From: Branchiostoma floridae
Taxonomy: Eukaryota; Chordata; Leptocardii; Amphioxiformes; Branchiostomatidae
DNA length: 60,000 bases
Assembly: GCF_000003815.2 (NCBI RefSeq)
Contig: NC_049981.1
Coordinates: 15,243,514 to 15,303,513 of the forward strand
Direction: 5' to 3'
Below, piece by piece: positions 44,650-55,200 of the stretch (position 1 is the stretch's first letter; each line of letters begins with the position of its first letter). The notes beneath the pieces are model-generated. The model was given only the letters and a program-made list of their open reading frames with translations. It searched no databases and had not been told where the DNA came from. The translations under genes were made by a program, and so were the position numbers.

Positions 44650-45420
44650 AATGAATTAACCATTTACATAATTCATGCATAGTAATGTTGAATATCAACT
44701 AACATACATTTCCTATCATTTAGCATAAAACAATTTTGCAATTTTTGTATCAATTATGCAAATCAGTAGCTCATTTGCATGTTTGGTATCTGTTTATGTT
44801 TCACATGCCAAGGATTAAATGTAAATATAAAAATTAATTATGGAAATTAAGTTCTTATTTGCATTATATATATATAAATGTATCTTTGTCTAAGCTACCT
44901 ACATTATGAAAACCCATCTTTCCTTTCTTCCGTTAACGTTATCCTCTATAGAATATTTTTACCAAAACACCCCTTCTGTTCCAAATTTAGGTGTTAGGTG
45001 GGCCAACCCTGCCCCACTTTGTCTTGACGCCAAACTCTATCCGCCACCCATATCATGTTCGGGAGAAGATGTACATTGAAAAAAAAAATACCATGATAGA
45101 TTTTCTCATCAATTATGCAAATGTGGTCCTATTTTGCATAATTTGTATTTCATTTTGCACATCCTTGTCTAAGCTACCTATTATTGCTTTCTTCAGCTAT
45201 CCTCTTCGATTTTCTTTTTTACAAAAACGCCCCAACCTTACGTCGCTTATTCCCGAATACAAGAGCTAATTACCACTCATAGATCGTGACTATAGCATAT
45301 CCAGAGCACGAGATATCAGACGTGGAAGTTCCACTTCAGTACCAAGGGAAGCCGCTAGGGGTCTCAAAATCTAATCATTTCCAGTTTTCGCCACATCCTA
45401 TAGCTACCAACACCCCAATA
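44650..45420 (-). mobile_element. relic of the octamer-pair repeat family
   Basis: Three diverged pairs of TTATGCAAAT facing ATTTGCAT (about 44755-44785, 44830-44868, 45112-45150), then a stretch with AGTACCAAGGGAAGCCGCTAG matching, in reverse, the GGGCCCCCTAGCG portions of the 55521-56414 element. Confidence 0.6.
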
Positions 45421-48400
45421 CGACACCGTCCGCTCAGCCATTCTTGTACACGGACAGACAGAAACTATAACCTCCATGAATATTTCATGGCAGGGATCAA
45501 AAACTTAATACTAGTAAGTATTTTGCTTTGTTTGCTTGTTAGCGAGTGCGAGGTGTTCGTCTTACCTGAGAGAAGTGAATATAGACATTCGTGTTTAGTA
45601 ATTTTCCCAATTTTCACAACATCGGCGCATGTCAGGGTAGTGAACCCAGAACTTCATAATTCTTGTGCATTACGCAAACGAATAGCGTTAGTTGCCACAG
45701 TCTGAGGTCTGACGATTTACAATATAACGTCTTCAAAGTTTATTTGGTCTCAATAGCGAAAAATTGATTTATTCTTGCTTTACCCAGTAAATTTCTGACC
45801 TTAGGGTTCATGGTCACCGTTATTTCATTAGTTGCTCGCGTACTATGGCGCTTTGCCAGCATTTTTATCGAAACTTTCTCAGGTAATTTAATCTTCCTCT
45901 CAATACATGCCTTCCCCGCTCAAAATCACACCAATTCGTCATATTTCCAATAAACTCGGTTATGATGATCTTTAAGATACGGGTTGTCTAATATACATGC
46001 AGATATTTTACGTGTAATTATGTTCGTCATGCAAAGCTAATCCGGTCTGTTTAAACGCATTTGCACGTGTAGTCTTTGAACTTCCATGATGTAATCCGTC
46101 AAATGTAAAGCTAACACTAAAGTCAGATATGATCTTTTGAGGGATCGCACTGCGTTTCGTTGATGGCGTTTACTCCATAAAGTTTGACGGTTCAATTAAC
46201 TGAACGTTGAATAAGAAAAGATATGATCTACCATGGTACCAATAAATGTAGCAGTTTTATTTCATCTGTAGTGTGACTCTGTTCAACGTTTAAGTGTTGT
46301 ACAGGTGTTTCGTTTAGACCGAGCTAGCTAGATTCACTTTTTGTTTGTAATGGGTTAAGATATTCTTTTGTCTGTGAAAAGTTGATATGTTCACATGTTG
46401 AAAAGTTGATAAACAAATACGAGGGAAAACAAGAGTCCGTATGATCCGAACCTCCGTGAAGTAATAACCGTGTGTTTGTCGTGTGGGCTAAGATGTTTGA
46501 TGCCCTGCTCACCAGGAATGATGACTTCTTTATGTCCTGTTTCCATGTATGTCAATGTAGTTGTGTATAATAAGGCCCATTAACACTAGGTAGTAACCAA
46601 GGCAGCGTAGCAAGCCGGAGCCTAACCTCTGCTTGAAGGGTAGTTGATAGGCCCTAGCTAGCGATCAGGCAAACGACACCTGTAGACTGTACCACACTAT
46701 CATTAAGATGGGGACGTCGGTCTCTGATTTCGCAAAACCTGAAAATGCTGCTACGTTGCCCAAAATCGCCACACACTATCGGGACCTCAATGATACTGAC
46801 AGGTCAAAATTCAAGCGAATTCATCCAAAAGGGTCTTGACGTATAGCTACAAACACATAAAACTGACCTCCTTCATGGAATCAATCAACAAGTACGCACA
46901 CAGCTCGCGATGTATGAGGAACGCTTCCTCGCATCGTTTTCTTCGCATTTAGCGGCTTTCTGGATGACTGTTGGGTCGATCCGATCGTTGAAAGGTCACT
47001 TATCATCATCCTCTCTCACCCTGAAAGGTCCTTAATAATGATAATGATGAACAAAAAGAAATTTATAGCTCATCCAAGCATGGAGCACGTCTTACTCGCC
47101 GGGGTAACCTATCCACGGAGAAAGGAAGAGTTACAAAAAGACGAAGAACGAGGAAGAATAAGGAAATAGACCTTCTTTGTCTCTTTTGCACTTTTAAAGC
47201 AACAAACTGTTTTCCAATGCGTATTAGACTAACCGGAATTTTCGACTGACTCAATCGGTCAGTTGTCTGATCCCTGCGTACACCTGCATGTGTGACGTCA
47301 GCAATGGGTCAAATGTCTTCGGAAGTCAATATCGCCCCCGTCCTGATTGCAATTGTTCAAATTAAAAAAAAAAAAGATGCTAGAGTCTGAGATGCTACAT
47401 AGCGTTTGCGTAGACAATGAAGAAAACATTGATAGTCGGATGTTACCTTTTGCACGGGGGTTTTGTTTCGATGTGTCTTGATCGATGTGTCTTTGTGTAT
47501 CTCGTACTTTCGAGTATTTGAATACAGCTCAGTGACAAGATGTGAGGTGGCACGATTGTATAACTAGAGACTGGCAGGATATAAAGGCCGGATTGCAGGA
47601 TGAAAGGACGTGGTATAAACAGCGCAATGGAAGAGCCAACTACTTCTTGCCTACCTAGGCCAGACAGTGGACCTTAGCTTGCTTCTCTACGTGAGGATCT
47701 TCCATATTGCTCCGTCCCGAGCCATACTCTTAGCCTCTGTTGTCTTCAGACTTATTCCAACAACTTCAAGGGGATGTATTGTTTTCGGTCTTTGATAGTA
47801 TATTCCGTTATATACCAATGGACAATTTAAATCAGAAGCAAACACTTTTTTTAAATTAGCTACAGTTCAAAAGGCATACGAGAACTCTTGTCTCTTTGTT
47901 TGTTTACTCGTTTATATACAACTATATAGCACGTCGACGAATACTTGACGTCCAGAGCAGTAAAGTAGAACATTACATATTCCATTATTTTGTCTGACAC
48001 ATTTGCATTACTGGATAGCTATTACTTTCTTTGTGGGAGATATATCTTATTCAAGGCTGGCAGCTGCGCAGGTTACACCTGTTCTCTATCTCCGGATGAC
48101 TGAGCTAGTATACAATACGGGCTTCGTGGAAAGCTGAGCATCGTTGATTCTGTTCGTAAACCTTTTTCCGCTCAATTATCTTGGTCACGATATGGCCCGT
48201 GCGGCAATTACAAGATTTTATTATGTGACTTTTTGACATTATACATACTTCAGTAAAGTCCATGGGGAAATGTCTTCTTATTGGCCGGCTTCCAAGCGTT
48301 TACTTGCCTCTTTCTGTTGTAAAATTTGCCCGTTATCGGTCCTGCAGCGCTAATGCCAAAACCTTATTCTTACTTGGCAACATTTTCCCACGCAGATGTT

Positions 48401-50349
48401 AGAAGGCAGAATCGTCGATTTTCTTGCCAGAAAGTCTTTTTTTTAGATTGTGAAATTATTGAACGGTTGTCTTCTCTTTTATATCTATACGTTTTTGTGG
48501 TTTCCTTACACTCTTTTTTTATGTTACATCATTGCTGAATTTTATGTGAATGTGTTTCATTTTATGATTAATCTGAAGAAACGAGAAAAAAATGGGTTAC
48601 AAATCACACTAATGGAAACAATCTTCAAACTCTGCTGTGAAAATGGAACCAAATCCTTCTCATAGAATGGCATAGAGTCGTTTTTTTTACGAGAATACAA
48701 CTTTTTTACAATGTGATTGATCTGCGGCGAGAGCCAATGTGACAGCGAAAGGTGACAATTGATCAATAACTGCAGGCCTAAACCGGGTGTCAGGAAATCA
48801 TCCATGAGGATACACGCCTTCGCCGAAACTATAGTCTATACACCACTAATATTCACAGCAGATACATGTCATCGCTACCCACACCCACGGACATTCCTTA
48901 AAACTTAAGGATTCATGTAAGGGTTCCTTTGATGACGTCAAGGGATCGTGGAACAGCCACCGACTCGTGCTGCTGCTGACTACGTTTTCTTAAAGGAGGC
49001 ACGCAAAAGGTAGGACAAGCATTCGTTTGATGTAGGTGCAGAGGGGGTCTGCTTTTCAGGCAGGTGTGTGTTTCTGGCTTGTCGTTGCGTCTCTTTTCTT
49101 CGTTCTTTAATTTTCAAACGCCTTTTTGGATCTTACTTACATTACATCTTCCCCAGGTAGGCATTTTGGATCTGTTGTCTGTTTCACTGGAGTGACCAGA
49201 AAAATACAAAAAGAAGAGAAGCATCACGTTGAACGTTAACGTTTAAAACAAGAAAAGAAAAAGGCGTAGAAGAAAGGGCAAAACTACATATTGGCCGAGA
49301 GACTAGGATAAGACACTGTTCGCAAATGGTCAAGGTCCTAGGAAAGTATTTTGCTGTAAAAGAAATAAATTCCTGTGTTACAACATTTTGGATGAAAATA
49401 AGACATATTTCTCAGCGGACAATCCTGTTGGACATTCACATTTCAGAAGTTGAAAAAATCATGTGGGGGCGAGAGAGGAATACAAGTTGAAATGAAAAGT
49501 GGTAGGCATTAAAAGAAATCGATACAAAACGGTCAAAGTCCACCCCCACCCCCCACTTTCAAAACGGAATGGCCCCTGCGTAGTGCCATCCCTTGATCGA
49601 TGTTGTGTAGGATGGGCGCTTGGGGGCGAAAATTCCGACTTACCGAAACGTCGGCTGGTATTAGGGACGATGTTGCGTTGACATTGGGCTCACACATGGG
49701 GAATGCACAATTGCCACGCCTACCTGCAAATACAAATTTCTTCTGTCACTTTAAAACATATCTCTGCTAACACCGAGCCTGGTCGATTTTTCAGGCTTAC
49801 GGCTTCTCCGCATATGTTTTCACCATACATAGGTCAAAACTTTGGAACTTAAAACTGTACTTACCATGATGTGAAGTTGACCTTATGATTTTCATCAAAA
49901 CGTTATGTTGGTTCTGGGTATTTCAAAATTAGACTCAACATTTTTGAAATTAGAAAGTGTTTTTGTGTACTAACTCATGTGCTTACTGTTCTCTCAATTG
50001 TCTTTTGTTTACTTTGTTACTCGATTTCTGTATCAGCAATCGGGCATACACTGCAATGAAGTTATCATCATTTTCATTAGATATTAAAGGATAAAAATGA
50101 TGATCGAGAATAAAATACTAAAGCTAATAAAATAAAGGTACATATTCTACAATATTTGACGCTTGTGGGACTGGCGGCTTTAGTTATTTGATGACTTAAG
50201 TACAACTAAACTTTCGGCAAGGGCTGCAATGAATTGTTATCATGTAAGTAAATAAATCTGTGATGATGTAGAAAATGGTCGACGGGGACATACTGTAGCT
50301 ACACCACTTTTTATTTTCTGAAATCAAAAGATATCTGCCACACACACAA
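45421..50349. other. intergenic
   Basis: No gene recognised. A 139-codon ORF at 45286-45705 runs from the repeat into unique sequence and has no protein-like features beyond a hydrophobic stretch. A TGACGTCA lies at about 48934. Confidence 0.45.
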
Positions 50350-50630
50350 AAAAGATGAAAATATAAAATCTCTAGCATGTCCAGGACAAAAGATGTAAAA
50401 ATCACGTTTTACAACTTTTGCTGCAGTGCCAAGGTCAGCCACCAGGAGGCCGATAATCATCGAGACCTTCGTCTTCCCGAGCCGAAGGAGGTTCCCGAGC
50501 CGAAGGAGGTTTCTCCTTGCACATACCAAATATCATCATAATCCATCCAGCTGTCTCTTAGTTATGCTGAGCACAAACATCTTTAAATACAAGCCCGCAA
50601 GGAGGCACAAAGACAGGCACCTCCCTCTTT
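50350..50630. repeat. dispersed repeat, copy shared with 56.5 kb
   Basis: CTAGCATGTCCAGGACAAAAGAT, TGCTGCAGTGCCAAGGTCA, AATATCATCATAATCCATC and TTAGTTATGCTGA occur in the same order at 56500-56735. It includes a doubled CCCGAGCCGAAGGAGGTT. Confidence 0.75.
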
Positions 50631-52095
50631 TATGAACCTTAAAGCACGCGTGTACGTCTTGTATGATATTCACCGTTTGAGGGGTCCAAACCTCGACTGC
50701 GTATCTAGTTTCGCTGAAAGCACGCGAGGGAATACTGGGGTCACCACTCACGTTGCTGGAGCGCTGAATCGATCTCGCTACATTTTCCAGCCTTCTTCCG
50801 TCCCGAAAATGAACGTAGGTTGCTCATTTTGTATTCCTTCAGCGTTCCCTTGTCACGACTTGTTTTATGTTAGCGAAGAAAATTTGTGTGGTCGGTGCGG
50901 ATTCTGAGAAAATAGATTTACCCCGATACATTTGCGTTTTCCGATAGCAACATTTGGGACATTTGGACACGCGGGTAACGACACCACTTTTATTTGGTTG
51001 GTTGTTCGGCGATGGCAGTTATATAACGTCTTTCCGAGCTGAGGAAGATTGTCGCTTGCCGCAGCTGAATCGTGCAGTGCTTTGAGGTGAATATTTTGCG
51101 GCCATAAGAACGAACATGGGTCGATTCTGTCGACGAACAATTGCGGTGCAAGGAACAAGGGGCGTGACTGTGAAATTTGAACTCCGCTCTGGCATGGAGG
51201 ACGCGCGCCGATCCCACCCAACCGTTCTATTACTGGCTACCCTACTGACATACTTGTGGGGGATTTAGTGTGGATATTTATGTCATAGCTAGGTTTTAAG
51301 TCTGTTACTGAAAGGTCTTGCTAACAAAAACAACTACATGATCGGTACAAATGACAAAGACCCCCTTAAACGAAACTCCGATACTTTATTACAAATTCCA
51401 ATAGTCAAGCATATGCATGTAACGTTATATTACACAATAAGTCAATATACCGTAATATAAGCTCTATCTCTGAAGAAGTGAGAAAACTGTACATACTAGT
51501 ATGCACTAGTCACTAGAAAAAGATTCAAATTCTTATATCACTGTACTGTGATTGTACTTCTGCTTTGCCACTATCAAGTACTTTAATTGTACTTCTGCTT
51601 TGCCACTGTTCTTAGCTTGTAAGACCATAAACATTTATTCATTGACTCATTGTTAAATACAGAAAGAATAAAAAGAAGCTTTAGAAGCTTTAAATTTGTT
51701 TATTGGTTAGGCTGTTTAGCACACACAGCCAGATTTGCCTGACTAGCTTGTGGCTTTTTCAAAGGTCTCTATTTATGAACACATTTATTTAACACATCAG
51801 GGAACACATGGTATACTTACTAGAAGTGTTAAATTTGCTGCAAAGCCTACACACTCCAGTTCTGCCCAGGCCTGTGGGATATGTGTGACATATTTATATG
51901 TATGGTTCGTAGTACAACACTACTCCTTAGAAGCTTTAAAACACATCACTGAACATATGAATACTCATCCCCATCTTCAAATAATCTTTTGGTAAGTTCC
52001 CATCTGAAGCAACTTCAAGAAACACTGCTATGAGGACCACTTAGTCTTGATTTAAGACCTTTTTTAAAGTCCCAACGGCTTTCTTGTGATGTTTC
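50631..52095. other. intergenic
   Basis: No supported exon. A doubled TTGTACTTCTGCTTTGCCACT lies at about 51553-51607. Confidence 0.4.
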
Positions 52096-52298
52096 TCAGA
52101 GCGCCATCTTGTCGATTCCTTGCAGGGCTTCGTTAAGAAGGGTCATTACTTGAGCTTGAAAGGCAAATAACTGCTGCTCTGTTTTGGCTACAGCAACAGC
52201 ATAGGAAAGACATGCACTTCCAGGGTTTGAGATGTTATCCTCTGTTGCCAGTGTAATTTTTTGCTTGTAGTTCATCAAAATAATGTTTGAAAGATGTT
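52096..52298 (-). CDS. uncharacterised gene, last exon
   Basis: Stop TGA at 52096-52098. It reads HLSNIILMNYKQKITLATED, then GSACLSYAVAVAKTEQQLFA and QVMTLLNEALQGIDKMAL; protein-like, probably helical. Phase from the preceding exon favours the acceptor at 52298; a better-looking CAG at 52306 would break the frame with that exon. Confidence 0.6.
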
Positions 52299-55200
52299 CT
52301 TGTTTCTGGTATGTGGTACCATTTTAGTGTCTTGTAATTTGCCGTAAAACAGAGTGCCTCTGTTACGAATTCAGGGCAATTGTGTTGTTACTGGCCCTAT
52401 GTCACCTGAGACTAGAGCTACTGCAACAGGCTGATTTTATCATGGGCCAGTACAGCTTAGGTGCAGGTAGTCACAATCAGACAAGACCTATGAAAAACAA
52501 CAACTGTAACAGGTGCAATGTATGGCCATCTGTATATACATGGTAGTTGAACGAGTGATGAATGTTGTACTAGCAGTACATACATGGTTGAATATGACTA
52601 CATGCAAGTGTGTAATTTGATTTTTTCTGTGATAATATTCCCAGGACAACTGAGTTGACACCTGTCTTGTAGAAGCCTAACACTATGATAGAATCTGACA
52701 GGTAACACTTGTAGTACATACATGGCTGAACATGTTATTAACTACATAGTACATGGACTGTTGTACATGTACATCCAAACTTGCAATTTGATTTTTTCTG
52801 TGATATTGTTCCCAGGACAACTGAGTTGACACCTGAAGGCTGACTCTATGATTCAATCTGACAGGTGACACCTGTAGTACATACATGGTTGAACATAACT
52901 ACATCATAGTACTTGCACTGTTGTACAAGTATGTCCTAACTTCTAATTTGTTTCTGGTTCCCAGGACAACTGAGTTGACACCTGACCTGTAGAAGCCTGA
53001 CACTATGATAGGGTGGCACCTGTAGTACAAACATGGCTGAACATGACTACATGTGCATGCACTGAATGAAAGACTGATCAGATACTCTTTGAAACATCTG
53101 ACCATTTCCAAAATCCTGTCCAGGTAATGCTTGAGTAACTATTTATTGGCGTATCTTATTACCCGGGTGTCTTAAATCTTCATATTAGGCAATCAGTATT
53201 CTCCTAACTGCAAAATTAAATCACCGCAAACTTGTAAATGCATTTTCAGTATTTTGTAAACTGCTGTACAGAAGGTTGTATCTGTGAAGAAGTCAACATT
53301 CTGCATGACTCTTTTGACTGGTTTTATCATGGACCAGTGCAGCTTAGGTGTAGGTAGACATCAGAAATACCAACACAACCCCCCACCCCCATTAATGGCA
53401 TTATACATGCACTTACCTACATACAGAGGTGGCATCTGAAGTCGTGGCATGGCAGAGGGCTTTTCAGCACCAAGGACTCCAATATTATGACCGTACCTTT
53501 ATAACTAATTTTAACTTTTAGATGCCCTGTTACTTCATTGCATAAGCCGACTTGTCAAACGATTCCCTCAGAGGTTGCAATCTTGTGCAGCTACAGCTAT
53601 GCTCTCCATTGGTTTTAATCTTAGTCAACAAAGTACAATGAAGATTTATAATTAGGCCACAGTAAGTACATTTAAGGCATGACATCCCCTGCTTCTCAAA
53701 ATCTAACGTGGTAGGGGAAAGAACAAAGTGGGTGTAAAAAAGGGGGGGAAACAAAGATGGCAAGTCTTAATGCAGTATCCAAGACTTAGAAGAGAATTTG
53801 ACACTAGTGTGATACTGTGATAACCTAAGCTACACCACAACTATACTCAAGGCTACCACACTAGTGACATCTATTCAACTATGGAACAAGTTTCTCTTCT
53901 TCTCAACAGTTACTACACTTACAATTTATGCATAACTCACCATTGTCACTACACCAGTGTACAAAATACTTTTCTGAGCCAGGTTGCACAGTGTGCAACC
54001 TGGGGCAAAAACTAGGTTGCACAACTGCATTTCAAGTTGCACCACTTACAATTCACTAACTTCTGAAAAAAAGGTACATTATGTACATGTTTGGCTGATA
54101 TGAAATGGAGCTGCCACGGTCCATTTATTATTTCCAAGTAAATTGACAATTGACAACAAAATCGAGGTCTGAGGATCAAAATCTAAGTTGCACCCTGTGC
54201 AACCTGAGTTTAGAAGTAAGTTGCACCAAGCAAAAAGTGGTTGCAATGTGCAAGTGGGTATTTTGCACGCTGCTACACTCAATCATGGTTACTAGTACAC
54301 ACAACTTTGGGGTATTTTCGAAAGGACCATTTTCTGTGGGGAACAACATTTATCTAAATTAGACAAAAACCGATGAGCATGTGGATGTCATCCAAAAAAT
54401 TAACTTACTGTGGCCTTATTCCATGAATACTTAGTTGGGAGTCAATGTGTTAGAACTAGGGATGGGTACTAGTTCAGAAAATTCAGGTCCAGGTCCAGAA
54501 GATCAGATCCAGGTGATACTCAAAACGATGGTCCATTTGGATACAAGGGAAATTGTTTGGAGGAGAATTAGACTTCCACTAGCATTTTAGAATCTTTGTG
54601 TAAACAAGACTATCGAAACTTGGATTGGCAAGCACCAAAATGTGTGAATGCCTCCAATATATGGAATGTTCATTTTCTAATCAGTCCAAAATCCGATACA
54701 CTGATTTTTTTTCAGGTCTGTTATTTTAGTGCCAGTCTGATAAGAAGAAAAAAAACAACGGTTTTGTACCAGTACAATGTATCGGTCCTCACCCCTAGTT
54801 AGAACTATGAAAATTAGAGAGCAAACTGATGACAGATGTGTTTAGCTTAGGATATCAAATTCACACAAGACAAAATTAGTTTCCCGCCAAAAATATCCAA
54901 GTTTCCCCTTATCTACAATGCATAACCTTTCTGTGTCTTTTGTAAGTCGACTCATCTTTTGTTCATGTCTAAAGAGAAGTGATTCCAGCTGGCTCCACAG
55001 AGTCTGGTGGAAAAGCTATGCCACTTACGCACTGATCAATATGCAATCAGACTTTGGAGGAACATGCTCGGTATAGTAATAGTGTGATATACCAGAATAC
55101 TCGCCAGTCAAAGCGCAAATCTGTTTTGTCTTTCGCATGATGTGTTTTATAAAGCTAGAGCATAAAATGTGATTTTGATGGGAGAAATGGAGAAATATCT

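Noticed and set aside
45286-45705. 139-codon plus-strand ORF
   Set aside because: Starts inside a repeat relic, no splice or protein-family support.
11898-48942. Scattered TGACGTCA sites at about 11.9, 27.6 and 48.9 kb
   Set aside because: Eight-base matches are expected by chance at this length; only the one upstream of ADAM10 has a plausible position.
53530-53630. Longer exon reading TRLQPLRESFDKSAYAMK
   Set aside because: Its frame does not join the upstream exon phase, and the ending gives no usable donor in phase.
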